A stretch of 64,000 bases of DNA from Solibacillus sp. FSL R5-0449 (GTDB taxonomy: Bacteria; Bacillota; Bacilli; Bacillales_A; Planococcaceae). Below are positions 8,978 to 17,176 of this stretch, piece by piece. Numbering within the stretch: position 1 is the stretch's first letter; the number at the start of each line of letters is the position of its first letter. The translations under genes were made by a program, and so were the position numbers. The DNA lies in the NCBI RefSeq assembly GCF_037975215.1, contig NZ_CP150239.1, positions 1,960,001-2,024,000 on the forward strand. Direction: 5' to 3'. The notes under the pieces were generated by a model. That model ran no database searches. It was given only the letters and a program-made list of their open reading frames with translations, and had not been told where the DNA came from.

Positions 8978-9174
8978 CCTCCTTTAGTGATCGGACATCT
9001 CAATTCTCTGTCGTATGAAGGAGTTTTATTGAAATGATTTTTTCTTTTATTTCAATCTATTCTACCAGGATACAATACTAGCCTATTTATAAGGTCCATT
9101 CGTGATAAAATTAAACAAATAATTAGAGCTATGAAAACTCATTAAAGTCATTAAATATAAGGGGAAAGATAGAA

Positions 9175-9267
9175 ATGGCAGAATTAATGGATTGGAAAAA
9201 TAGTGCTTACGGACAAAAATTTATAGCTTCTTTTAGCGGAGGAATTCAATTACAGGTTTATATGTAG
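9175..9267 (+). pseudogene. Truncated gene start (30-codon remnant)
   Basis: An ATG preceded by GGGGAAAG begins MAELMDWKNSAYGQKFIA. After about 21 codons it runs into the end of the oppositely oriented remnant and stops. It looks like the N-terminus of a gene cut off by a deletion near base 9235. The family is not recognised. Confidence 0.3.
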
Positions 9268-9383
9268 TTTGATAATCCCCATCCCCTATCTGTGTAACAT
9301 CCTTATAATTAACAAATAAAATAGAGATGGCCAATCCAAACAATAGTCCATATATACTTGATTTTCTTAATCTACTCTCCATT
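9233..9383 (-). pseudogene. Frameshifted small membrane-protein gene
   Basis: An ATG at 9383 behind GAAAGGAG starts MESRLRK. The reading then has to change frame near 9360 to continue as YGLLFGLAISILFVNYK, a clear membrane helix, followed by a polar stretch that stops at 9233. One frameshift and a truncated 3' end indicate a decayed gene. Confidence 0.4.
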
Positions 9384-9507
9384 TATTTATTCTCCTTTCA
9401 CACCAAGTCTTTTTAAAGAATAATGATCCGATAGTTTTAATTCACAAACTAGCTTAAATTTTAACATAAATATCCAGGTATCTATAAGGAATTTATTAGA
9501 ATACTAT

Positions 9508-9566
9508 TCTATAACGTATAAAACGCGATCTTCTTGTTTATGAATCGCGCCCGATTATTGAACATC
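9508..9566 (+). repeat. Hairpin element A, copy 1
   Basis: It has the conserved CTATAACGTATAAAA segment, an inner stem CGCGAT/ATCGCG, then GCGCCCGATTATTGAA. It lies just beyond the stop of the histidine phosphatase gene. Confidence 0.65.
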
Positions 9567-9603
9567 TTATTCAACTAGAGCAGCCCTTAATCGAAGAATT
9601 ATA

Positions 9604-10161
9604 TTATGTTCTTTGCCATACTTTCTCTACGTTTGTTAGCACTTTACCCTTAAAAGTTAATTTATATATATCTGGCATATCAAGATTTTGCCAAAAAGGA
9701 AAATCAAACTGGCTATCAAAGAAATTCATGATTAAAACCATTATATTTCCATGTGTGCCAATAACAACATTTTCACCTTTGTATTTCTCTAATATATTCA
9801 AAGTGCTTTCTACACCCCTTTTTTGAGCTACTATGTTAGATTCTCCATCCTCCCATGAAAAATTGTAGTCCTCCCATACTTTTGTTATTGCAAGAGTAAA
9901 ATCGTTGGCTGGGACTGTGGTTAAAGTACGTTCTTTAAAACCATCTATAATTTCAACTTCTGTTTTTATGTATTCTGCTATACCTTTGACAGTTTGAACA
10001 TCTCGTTTATAAGGACTTGAAACAACAATACCAATTTCCTCCGTTTTTAATAATTTGGTAACAATTTTTGCATCAGAAAAACCTCTTTCCGACAAAGGTC
10101 TATTTATTTCATCAGGTGTATATAGAGAATGTGCGTGCCTAACAAAATATAAATTAGTCAT
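9604..10161 (-). CDS. Histidine phosphatase family protein
   Basis: 185 residues from the ATG at 10161, which follows TAGGAAC. An in-frame start at 10242 lacks a ribosome site and would precede the family's canonical N-terminus. The catalytic RHA motif is at ~8-10 (YFVRHAHS) and a second active-site His is in GTHGN at ~140. The SSPYKRDVQT segment is also typical of phosphoglycerate-mutase-like phosphatases. The substrate is unknown. The gene sits alone between element A copies 1 and 2. Confidence 0.8.
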   Translation of the reverse strand: MTNLYFVRHAHSLYTPDEINRPLSERGFSDAKIVTKLLKTEEIGIVVSSPYKRDVQTVKGIAEYIKTEVEIIDGFKERTLTTVPANDFTLAITKVWEDYNFSWEDGESNIVAQKRGVESTLNILEKYKGENVVIGTHGNIMVLIMNFFDSQFDFPFWQNLDMPDIYKLTFKGKVLTNVEKVWQRT

Positions 10162-10292
10162 TTTATCAGTTCCTAACAATAATTTTTTAGCATTTCCTTG
10201 TTTATTAACCTGCCTGTTATCGTAAATAAATTGTTTCACCATCTTACATAGAATTTTAACATTAATATCCAGATACCTTTTATCAAGTTATT

Positions 10293-10359
10293 TTGCAATC
10301 TTGCCCTATAACTGAAAAAGCGCGTTCTTGAATAAACGCGCCCAGTTTGTTGAAGAACG
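10293..10359 (+). repeat. Hairpin element A, copy 2
   Basis: GCCCTATAACTGAAAAA is followed by the perfect inner stem GCGCGTT/AACGCGC, then CCAGTTTGTTGAAGAACG. The right flank shares a leader sequence (TGATCAGC, CCCAAA) with other copies that precede plus-strand genes. Confidence 0.75.
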
Positions 10360-10452
10360 AGTGCCACTACAAGCTTATGATCAGCAATACTCCCAAACGT
10401 CACTTAAGGAATGTTATACTTCAACTAACGTAAGCAAGGAGGGTGAGTGTAT

Positions 10453-10842
10453 ATGGAGAATTTCGAAAGTCTTTTGCGAAGACATAAATTAGATAATGAT
10501 AGAGTAGAAATAATAAAAAAAATGGATAGGGATAAAATCTTGCCTTTATTGCCTAATCTCCTTGAATGGATTCAAGATATGAATTGGCCAGTGGCACCAA
10601 GCGTGTTAGAAATACTTTTAACTTTTCCAGAAGAAATTGTTCCATATGTGCAAGATGTTTTAACTTCTTCTGATGATGATAACTGGAAGTGGTTCATTTT
10701 ACACTATTTAGTTTTAGAATTGCCGAGAGAGTCGAGAGTTCAGTTTAGAGAGTATTTAACAAGAGTATCTGAAACACCTACACGTAATGAACTCGCAGAA
10801 GAACTTGATGAAATAGCAAAAAAGATTTTGGAAACAATCTAA
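10453..10842 (+). CDS. DUF5071-like protein (HEAT-like helical repeat)
   Basis: About 129 residues, all helical, with the pattern LPNLLEWIQDMNWPVAPSVL and EIVPYVQDVL...DDDNWKWFILHYL that I associate with DUF5071. Such small proteins are common in accessory islands and near polymorphic-toxin genes; an immunity role is only a guess. The ATG at 10453 is nine bases after AGGAGGG. The gene lies between element A copy 2 and the terminator of composite repeat B1. Confidence 0.65.
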   Translation: MENFESLLRRHKLDNDRVEIIKKMDRDKILPLLPNLLEWIQDMNWPVAPSVLEILLTFPEEIVPYVQDVLTSSDDDNWKWFILHYLVLELPRESRVQFREYLTRVSETPTRNELAEELDEIAKKILETI

Positions 10843-10903
10843 ATAAATCCCTTCTTACTTCATTAACTATGTACTTTAGTACAACAAGAAATAAATAATC
10901 TCT

Positions 10904-11150
10904 ACATAAATAAACCGAATAACGTTCCCAAATCAAAGTTTTGGGACACTATAAAAAGGCACGAACGTTGATTTAACAGCGTTTCGTGCTTTTTTATGTG
11001 AACATTGTTTATACAGTATTTTATACAAATGGTTTAAGTCGTTGATACAGCGGTATTTGCATTTACTGGGAGTGTTCTTCTCTTTGCATAAAATTGTGTA
11101 TATTTCTTATCTTTGTAAATCCATCATTTTCTGACGCTACCATATAAAAA
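10904..11150 (+). repeat. Composite intergenic repeat B, copy 1
   Basis: It starts with AACGTTCCCAAATCAAAG and a terminator, then ~150 A/T-rich bases beginning AACATTGTTTATACAG that resemble copies B2 and B3. It ends where element A copy 3 begins. No gene is seen in 10843-11379. Confidence 0.6.
10969..10996 (+). terminator. Intrinsic terminator within repeat B1
   Basis: GCACGAA pairs with TTCGTGC and a following T run. It ends transcripts of the DUF5071 gene. Confidence 0.8.
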
Positions 11151-11219
11151 TGTTATTCAATTAAATGGCCCTATAATTGAATAAAGCACTTTTCTTCAAG
11201 AAAAGCGCTGATTGATAAA
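11151..11219 (+). repeat. Hairpin element A, copy 3
   Basis: TTATTCAATTAAATGGCCC is followed by TATAATTGAATAAAGC, the inner stem CTTTTCTT/AAGAAAAG, and a shortened right arm ending in TGATTGATAA. Confidence 0.7.
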
Positions 11220-11305
11220 GATTCATTGTTTTTTTATATCTAAAAGAACTAGGACATCCTTATATATGACCCTCAAGCAACGAGATACCTTAAATGTACA
11301 TATCA

Positions 11306-11338
11306 AAAAAACCTTACAAATTGAAATGTAAGGTTTTT
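11306..11338 (-). terminator. Intrinsic terminator downstream of the secreted protein gene
   Basis: AAAACCTTACA and TGTAAGGTTTT form a perfect 11-bp stem with T runs on both strands, 42 bases past the stop at 11380. Confidence 0.8.
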
Positions 11339-11379
11339 GATAGGGAATTTCAATAAAATTCCCATATGAATATTTGGGG

Positions 11380-12096
11380 TTAAAATACAGGATATGAACT
11401 TACTACAATCCAATCATATTGGTCAAATTGTCGAGTAGTCCACCCTTTTGGATCATCAAGAACAACTCTAACTTTTTGATTTTCGCGTACATTATATGCT
11501 TCTTTAATAATTCTATTTGGAGTTACTCTTTCATAATCAAGGTCTTTGTTAATAACGTTTTTCATAATATCTATCATAGCATAAGGATTATGAACTAATT
11601 GAAATTGACTTTTCCCTAAAGGAGTATATGTATAATTTAATTTACCTAAAATATTATTTTGCATATGGCCTTTATAAATATGGCAATACCCGTAATTCTT
11701 CCATCCCTTACCTGAAGCCATTATAATATCACTACCAGAAGAAGTATTAAAGCTATCTCCTAACACATAAGTTGCTTGTGTACCAGCAGCACATTGGTCA
11801 TTTATTACCATTTTTAATTGATTATAAGGAACTTCTGACCAAGGCTTAGCTACATAGCTCATAGGTTGGATCTTCTGAACACTATTTAATCCATCATTAG
11901 TCAAAAGCTGCTCCATTTCTTCGTATGAAGGTATTTCCATTTCTTCTAATTCTGCTTGAATTTTTTCAATTTCCTCTGGAGACAGCTGAACCTCTTTACC
12001 CATATGGGGGTAATCTGCATTTGCTTGATTTGAACCCATAAAAACAACTAAAGAAAATAATAAAACAAAACTAATTTTACTAACTATTTTTTTCAA
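11380..12096 (-). CDS. Secreted protein, possible toxin, unknown family
   Basis: 238 residues from a TTG behind AAAGGTGAT. A clear Sec signal peptide ends near residue 27 (SNQANA). An acidic helical propeptide-like segment (PEEIEKIQAELEEMEIPSYEE) reaches ~65. The C-terminal ~150 residues are compact and carry two cysteines and several histidines (GYCHIYKGHM). No family is recognised. The upstream neighbour, 16 bases away, resembles immunity proteins found twice more in the window. That context hints at an exported toxin with its immunity gene, but no catalytic motif proves it. Confidence 0.55.
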   Translation of the reverse strand: MKKIVSKISFVLLFSLVVFMGSNQANADYPHMGKEVQLSPEEIEKIQAELEEMEIPSYEEMEQLLTNDGLNSVQKIQPMSYVAKPWSEVPYNQLKMVINDQCAAGTQATYVLGDSFNTSSGSDIIMASGKGWKNYGYCHIYKGHMQNNILGKLNYTYTPLGKSQFQLVHNPYAMIDIMKNVINKDLDYERVTPNRIIKEAYNVRENQKVRVVLDDPKGWTTRQFDQYDWIVVSSYPVF

Positions 12097-12112
12097 ATTA
12101 AATATATCACCT

Positions 12113-12637
12113 TTAAAAGTAATTGTAAGAAAAACCTAACTCTTCCTTTATTTCACTATAATACTTATATTTAGAAAAATCAATGTTACTAAAGTATTCT
12201 TTTCTTAATATATTAAAATATTGTGGATATAAAGGGTCTTCAAATCTATCCTCAAACTTTTTTGTATTATCAATTAAAAACAGGAATTTAATAACAAAAA
12301 ATACTGTTATAGGAAAGTCTTTATTTAGATGTTCAAAATTATCTATAAAAATTTTAATGAAAATTGTGATATCATGTAATATTTTTTCTTCTCCATTCTC
12401 TTTATCCTCACTTTTTTCGGGACCAAAAGCTAATGTTGATCTATAAAAATGATTTATAACCATACCTAAAAATGAAAATAAAGATCCTTTTCGAATAAAA
12501 TCAATATCACTACTAAAACCTTCATAATATGAATAACTTAATTCGCTTTTCCAATCTAATGCAATATCGAATCCAACATTCTCTACGGATTGGTATACTT
12601 TATTAATTTTTTCAATAATTAAATCATTTCGATTCAT
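12113..12637 (-). CDS. Immunity-like protein, divergent member of an island family
   Basis: 174 residues from the ATG at 12637 (AAAGGGGAT upstream). The C-terminal half (NKDFPITVFFVIKFLFLID, then ILRKEYF...) aligns by eye with the genes at 13939 and 24882: a K-D/E-F-P motif, a hydrophobic helix, a variable loop, then an I-x-x-E segment. It is cotranscribed with the secreted protein downstream. The immunity role is inferred from this pairing and the highly diverged repeat copies. Confidence 0.5.
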   Translation of the reverse strand: MNRNDLIIEKINKVYQSVENVGFDIALDWKSELSYSYYEGFSSDIDFIRKGSLFSFLGMVINHFYRSTLAFGPEKSEDKENGEEKILHDITIFIKIFIDNFEHLNKDFPITVFFVIKFLFLIDNTKKFEDRFEDPLYPQYFNILRKEYFSNIDFSKYKYYSEIKEELGFSYNYF

Positions 12638-12894
12638 AAGAATACTATCCCCTTTAATTTTAAATTTTTCGTTCTCGATGACTCTTAAATAAAACCCCTT
12701 AGACTCCCAAATCATAAAGGAGTATTATGAAAAATGCAAAGCTTACAGAAATACTAAGAGGAGAAAAACCTTAGTTTATGAGAGAGTCAACTTTTTTGCT
12801 GAACTCTCAGAACTCTATCGGGTGCGTTTATGAAGTAATAAAGGTAGAAAATCATCAAACTTTTTTATAATTTATGAGGTGTTTTGCTCAAACT

Positions 12895-13092
12895 TTATTT
12901 CAAAGTTTCACCTAAAATAATCATTGCTAATCCTTGTTTCTGCTCTTGATAATCCCCTCTTAACACTATTCCTATGCGTATAGGGAAAAACATAAGAAGT
13001 GGCGGCATTAAATTTATAGCTAAGAACGCCACAGATAACCAACCAATTGAGCTTAATATAGAACCACCGTTTTTTTCGCTTCCATAGCCCAC
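12895..13092 (-). CDS. Small two-helix membrane protein
   Basis: 65 residues with two hydrophobic segments (SIGWLSVAFLAINLMPPLLMFF and a weaker one at the end). The ATG follows GGGGGTGGG. It has a short basic/acidic loop (RGDYQEQKQG). It may be a fragment of a larger protein. No family is recognised. Confidence 0.4.
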   Translation of the reverse strand: MGYGSEKNGGSILSSIGWLSVAFLAINLMPPLLMFFPIRIGIVLRGDYQEQKQGLAMIILGETLK

Positions 13093-13185
13093 CCCCTAAT
13101 TACTAAAAAATGCATATATCTAGTTTGACATAAAATTCTGATAACATATTCAATAGATAAAATAATAATACACCCAAAGTTTCAT

Positions 13186-13321
13186 TGAGCTGCACCCCAT
13201 TTGTTAGACAAACCCTAACAAGGAGGTGTAGTTTTTTATGGCTAAAATGAGCCCAGAACAAAAATTAGCAGCGGTTCAACGTTATATAAACGGCAAGGAA
13301 AGCTCCAGCTGCGATCTTTAA
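13186..13321 (+). mobile_element. IS3-family (IS150-like) insertion sequence remnant
   Basis: TGAGCTGCACCCCATTTGTT looks like the left end of an IS150-group element. After AAGGAGGTG the ATG at 13238 starts MAKMSPEQKLAAVQRYING, the typical OrfA beginning. The frame stops after 27 codons at 13321. No OrfB or right end is present, so only the left tip of the element survives. Confidence 0.65.
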
Positions 13322-13376
13322 TATTGCGGGTGCTTCATCGGAAAGCGCGCGAGTGTTGAAGAAAGGATTTATTTTT

Positions 13377-13681
13377 TTACAAGCTGTAAATATAAACAAA
13401 AATTATAATAAAAACTATCGGAAAGACGATTATAGTGACTAAAGCTTTTGCTTTTGTATTTCTAAATGCACTTTCAGTTATTTCAGGTTCTTCCTTGTAT
13501 ATTCCTCGCCTTCCCATCAATAGGCTTTCTTTCGGATTGAAATAAGTCCAAATGATAAAACCGTATGGTATAAGCAAAGCTAAGTTAATGAGGTGTTTAT
13601 TGCATTTGTTACGTGACCAGTTTTTCCAACTTTTAATTTGTATTTTTTAGTCAAATCCGCCAAAAAGAAATAGATGTTCAT
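13377..13681 (-). pseudogene. Frameshifted membrane-protein gene
   Basis: An ATG at 13681 opens MNIYFFLADLTKKYKLKVG but stops after 33 codons. A second frame, open from ~13646, continues through INLALLIPYGFIIWTYF, RRGIYKEEPEITESAF and a final membrane helix to 13377. One frame change near 13600 joins them into a two-helix protein of ~100 residues. It lies directly behind the IS3 remnant. The original function is unknown. Confidence 0.5.
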
Positions 13682-13780
13682 CTCTCTACTTCCACTAAAC
13701 TGCCTCGTTAGTTAATTTGAGTCCATTTCTTCCAGGCTCTCCTTAATGTTACCATAAAAAACTATTTTTCTTAAAAGGTG

Positions 13781-13852
13781 TTATTCAACAATCTGGCCCT
13801 ATAATTGAATAAAGCACTTTTCTTCAAGAAAAGCGCCCAGATTGTTGCATAA
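13781..13852 (+). repeat. Hairpin element A, copy 4
   Basis: The outer arms TTATTCAACAATCTGG and CAGATTGTTGCATAA pair over 15 bases with one mismatch. The loop has CCCTATAATTGAATAA and the inner stem CTTTTCTT/AAGAAAAG. Confidence 0.8.
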
Positions 13853-13938
13853 GCAAAAAGCTGTTACCAAAATCGGTTTGGGGACGTTCTTACTTAATAT
13901 TAAATTTGGTATTATTGAAAAATAGAGGAGGGTTATCT

Positions 13939-14475
13939 ATGAGCTCAGAAGATAAAAAAATTCAAAAAGAACTTACAACGGAAGAAAAAAGCATGATTCT
14001 TACTGAAATAAACAAAGTATTGAACAGTGGCTTTCGAATATTAGGTTTTGATGGTGGAATGGCATTTCCACATTATCCATATTACTCATATTTCAATGCT
14101 TCTGATAAAAAATTGAGACGGTATTCTATTGGTATATTTACTATTTGGCTTGGCTATTGGAATACAGGATGCAGTTTTCGCTTTACTAAACAAAGTGAGT
14201 TATATAAGTATATTAAAGCTTTAGTTGAATACCAGGAAGGAATCGAAAAAGATTTCCCTGTATTATTTAATTATATTGTTTCCTTTCTAATAGAGCTTAC
14301 CGAAAATTATGGTTATGCAGAGGAAACACATATGAAACCATATATTATTAATATTGTTAAGGAAGATTTTCTCAATAAAAAATCATATTATGGAGAAAAA
14401 TATAGAAATAGAATAAATTTTATTGAATTCCTTAAAGAGCTTAAAGTTGAGGATTATGATAAACCATATGAATAA
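13939..14475 (+). CDS. Immunity-like protein, copy 2 of an island family
   Basis: 178 residues from the ATG behind GAGGAGGG. It is clearly related to the gene at 24882: shared RRYSIGIFTIWLGYW / RKYSIAAFTCMLGTW, then IEKDFPVLFNYIVSFLIEL / IEKEFPYMFEEIVDCLIKI and a similar C-terminal helix. The protein is soluble and helical, with aromatic-rich segments. Such orphan immunity-like genes often collect in islands. No toxin gene is adjacent. Function is inferred only from the family pattern. Confidence 0.55.
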   Translation: MSSEDKKIQKELTTEEKSMILTEINKVLNSGFRILGFDGGMAFPHYPYYSYFNASDKKLRRYSIGIFTIWLGYWNTGCSFRFTKQSELYKYIKALVEYQEGIEKDFPVLFNYIVSFLIELTENYGYAEETHMKPYIINIVKEDFLNKKSYYGEKYRNRINFIEFLKELKVEDYDKPYE

Positions 14476-14564
14476 AATACACATAGGTATATTTAAATGT
14501 TAATAAATACACCTTGTAAATCCTTACTTTAAGATTAATAAGAAGCCTCCCCCGAGAAAAAATA

Positions 14565-14636
14565 TTATTCCACAATATGGCCCTATAATGGAAAACGGAT
14601 CTTCTTATTGAAGAATCGTGCCAGTTTGTGGAATAA
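14565..14636 (+). repeat. Hairpin element A, copy 5
   Basis: TTATTCCACAATATGG pairs with CCAGTTTGTGGAATAA. The inner stem is ACGGATCTTC/GAAGAATCGT. No gene is seen in 14476-14842; the right flank holds the shared leader with CCCAAAC. Confidence 0.8.
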
Positions 14637-14842
14637 CGAATACCTTCTCTTAATGCTAGGTTCACAAGTTTATGAATAACAATATTCCCAAACAACTATT
14701 TGGAAAATAATGCTATAATTATTGGTGTCTCATATTTATACCATAAAGTTTCAATGTATTAAGATTTATCCTAATTCCGCTTTTCAAAAGTTGAATTATA
14801 CAAATTGAAAAATTATAACTATATTTGGAAGGTGAGATTGCT

Positions 14843-15283
14843 TTGCTAGAGTTAAGAAAAATTAATAGTGACAATTATGAAGAATGTTTAAACTTGCGTA
14901 CAACTGATACAAGTGTCGAATTTGTAGATTCTGTGGAGTTTTCATTAGCCGAAGCGTGGGTATTTTATGAGGAATCACGCCCTTTTGCAATTTATGAGGA
15001 TAATGTGATGGTAGGCTTTGTTTCGATGTTTATAGGCGATAACAACCCCCAAATTATCAATTTTATGATCGATAGCCGTTTTCAAAAAAGAGGCTATGGA
15101 ACAGCAGCTGCAAAGCTTTGCATTGAATATTTGTGTAAAGAATATAATACAAGTAGAATTTCCTTACCAGTTAATGTAGAAAATAAAACTGCAATAAAAT
15201 TTTGGAGTAGCCTAGGCTTTGAGCGATCAGACAATACAGAAAATGATTATCTTTATATGCGGTTGTACATAACAGAAAAATAG
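14843..15283 (+). CDS. GNAT family N-acetyltransferase
   Basis: 146 residues starting at a TTG six bases after GGAAGGTGAG. An in-frame TTG at 14825 precedes the ribosome site. The acetyl-CoA loop is at ~80-86 (FQKRGYGT), and VNVENKTAIKFWSSLGF near 115-133 is the usual motif B region. The acceptor substrate is unknown. It is a single gene between element A copy 5 and composite repeat B2. Confidence 0.8.
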   Translation: MLELRKINSDNYEECLNLRTTDTSVEFVDSVEFSLAEAWVFYEESRPFAIYEDNVMVGFVSMFIGDNNPQIINFMIDSRFQKRGYGTAAAKLCIEYLCKEYNTSRISLPVNVENKTAIKFWSSLGFERSDNTENDYLYMRLYITEK

Positions 15284-15330
15284 ATGTGAGTATACAAAAA
15301 TAGAATTAATCTCTATAAAAGAGCGCGATT

Positions 15331-15376
15331 GTTTCACAAGTCTTCTAGTTGCACTAACAAGGGGCTTTAGTGAAAC
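15331..15376 (+). repeat. Inverted repeat behind the GNAT gene
   Basis: GTTTCAC (15331-15337) and GTGAAAC (15370-15376) flank a second short inverted pair (GCACTAAC with TTTAGTG). It forms a hairpin unlike elements A and B. Confidence 0.35.
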
Positions 15377-15399
15377 TACGATTTATAGAGTATACAAAA

Positions 15400-15653
15400 C
15401 AAACATAAATAACGTTCCAAAATCAAAGTTTGGGAATACACCAAAATGCGGGAAACGTTGATTTAATAACTAACGTTTCTCGCTTTTCTTATCGAACATT
15501 GTTTATATGTGATTTTATGTAAGTCAATGAAACGTTACTAAAGCAGCTTTAATACTTGCTGGACATGATTTTTAATTTGCATAAAAACTTGTCTAGCAAT
15601 TCTTTAATCGTTATAAATTTGCATCTTTTCTAACACTCCCCCAAGAAAAAATG
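15400..15653 (+). repeat. Composite intergenic repeat B, copy 2
   Basis: AACGTTCCAAAATCAAAG, the terminator, then AACATTGTTTATATGTG and ~150 bases ending CTAACACTCCCCCAAG. The last 100 bases closely match copy B3. Element A copy 6 follows directly. Confidence 0.65.
15448..15485 (+). terminator. Intrinsic terminator within repeat B2
   Basis: GCGGGAAACGTT pairs with AACGTTTCTCGC (one G-U pair), followed by TTTTCTT. Confidence 0.75.
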
Positions 15654-15723
15654 TTGCTCCACAATATGGTCCTATAACGGAAAAACGCGATCTTCATATA
15701 AGAATCGCGCCCGATTGTTATCA
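15654..15723 (+). repeat. Hairpin element A, copy 6
   Basis: GCTCCACAATATGGTCCTA, then AACGGAAAAA, inner stem CGCGAT/ATCGCG, then GCGCCCGATTGTT. The outer stem is weaker than in copies 4, 5 and 7. Confidence 0.7.
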
Positions 15724-15764
15724 GCCAATATTTCTACTTCTATCGTTAGTGCATAAGAAAATGC

Positions 15765-16163
15765 TTATTCTTCTTCAAGTTTAGTATTTTTATAAAGACT
15801 ATCTACTATTGGGTAAATATCAGGCTCTGTATAATAGTAATAGTCAGTTACCTCATTTTCCGTAAATATAAAAGTCATTTGTTCACCTTCATAAAGGGAT
15901 ATGGCATAACGAAATCCAGCTCTATCTTCTTGGTTTTCTTCAGGTATAAACTGTACATCCTTGATTTCACTCAAAAAATCACCAATTACTTTTTTATCTG
16001 TTATGATTTTTGAATAACCTGTACTCCCATCTGTTACTTGAATTTTTGTGACATCTTCAAGGTCATTTTTATAAAATTCTGTAAAGTTTTTCGTTTCTAA
16101 TCCGCAGCCTGTTAAAAGAATAATAAATAAAAATAAAGTAAAAGTTAATTTTTGAACATACAT
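15765..16163 (-). CDS. Lipoprotein, unknown
   Basis: 132 residues. The signal peptide ends in lipobox LTGC with Cys at ~20. The mature part (~110 residues) has a beta-rich pattern (VTKIQVTDGSTGY, FIFTENEVTDYYYYTEP) without a recognised family. The ATG follows GGAGGTATT. The gene points against most of its neighbours and sits alone between element A copies 6 and 7. Confidence 0.6.
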   Translation of the reverse strand: MYVQKLTFTLFLFIILLTGCGLETKNFTEFYKNDLEDVTKIQVTDGSTGYSKIITDKKVIGDFLSEIKDVQFIPEENQEDRAGFRYAISLYEGEQMTFIFTENEVTDYYYYTEPDIYPIVDSLYKNTKLEEE

Positions 16164-16256
16164 ATCAATACCTCCATATCAAAAACGCTATACTTTTTCT
16201 ATTAATAAAAGTATAACCTTACCAATCAGTCGTTTGGTAATATTTAACGAAATCTT

Positions 16257-16328
16257 TTATTCCACAATATGGCCCTATAATTGAATAAAGCACTTTTCTT
16301 CAAGAAAAGCGCCCAGATTGTGGAATAA
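16257..16328 (+). repeat. Hairpin element A, copy 7
   Basis: The outer arms TTATTCCACAAT and ATTGTGGAATAA pair perfectly over 12 bases. The loop segment is GGCCCTATAATTGAATAA and the inner stem CTTTTCTT/AAGAAAAG. This is the best-preserved copy. Confidence 0.85.
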
Positions 16329-16432
16329 CGAATGCCATTATAAGGTTATGATCAGCTTACAATAACAGCCCAAAGCGATATGTGTAACATTAGGGGAATT
16401 CTACACGTCTATGTTTACGAGGGGGGAAATGT

Positions 16433-16873
16433 ATGAAAAAGATATTAATTTCTTTATTAGCTGTAGTTGTGCTAGTAGGTGGTATTTATTTTGGATCTAA
16501 CCTTAAACCACCTAAACCAACCATAACTATTGAAAATAATACTGTAAAAGTGGCACAAGGTTCTTATTGTTGGCGTGGGCTTATTAATGCACAATGTGTT
16601 GATATGATTTCGCCACCAGATATTATTAAACATCACGAACTTAAACCTGTTATTGTATCACCTGAAGCTAAATTAAAAATAGAATTTAATCGTAAACCTC
16701 TAGAAAATACGTTGAATGCATCTTTATGGCTTAGTAACGGGGAAACGGAAAATGCCCCATTAAATGACAATGTACTAGTAGTGCCAAAAGAAAAGGGTGT
16801 TTATATTTATAGTGTTTCTGCAAATTGGGAAAAGGGAAGTTCGGGTTATGTCTTTGTAATTGAAGTTAAATAA
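16433..16873 (+). CDS. Membrane-anchored extracellular protein with SYCW motif
   Basis: 146 residues. An N-terminal hydrophobic anchor (~3-22) is followed by an extracellular beta-rich domain with GSYCWRG and a second cysteine ten residues later (QCVDM), which could form a disulfide. Similar small Bacillus proteins are annotated only as hypothetical. The ATG follows GAGGGGGGAAA. The gene lies between element A copy 7 and composite repeat B3. Confidence 0.6.
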   Translation: MKKILISLLAVVVLVGGIYFGSNLKPPKPTITIENNTVKVAQGSYCWRGLINAQCVDMISPPDIIKHHELKPVIVSPEAKLKIEFNRKPLENTLNASLWLSNGETENAPLNDNVLVVPKEKGVYIYSVSANWEKGSSGYVFVIEVK

Positions 16874-16919
16874 GTCTTCTTTTCTTTCATGAGTATTTTA
16901 GTAACAAGTTTTTATAACG

Positions 16920-17176
16920 TACACATAACTAAACCTAATAACGATCCCAAATCAAAGTTTGGGCAGTTAACAAAAGTCGAAAACGTTAATTTAACAGCGT
17001 TCTCGACTTTTTTGTATCACATTATTTATACGATATTTTATACAGTCAGCTGAAACTCTTGATATAAAGGATTTTATACTAGTTGGGTATAATCTTTAAT
17101 TTGCAGAAAAACTTGTATTGCCATTCTTTTATCGTTATAAATCTGCATATTTTCTAACACTCCCCAAGAAAAAAAT
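16920..17176 (+). repeat. Composite intergenic repeat B, copy 3
   Basis: AACGATCCCAAATCAAAG, the terminator, then CACATTATTTATACG and a ~150-base tail ending CTAACACTCCCCAAG. It leads directly into element A copy 8. No gene is seen in 16874-17309. Confidence 0.65.
16976..17012 (+). terminator. Intrinsic terminator within repeat B3
   Basis: GTCGAAAACG pairs with CGTTCTCGAC (one mismatch), followed by TTTTTTG. Confidence 0.75.
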
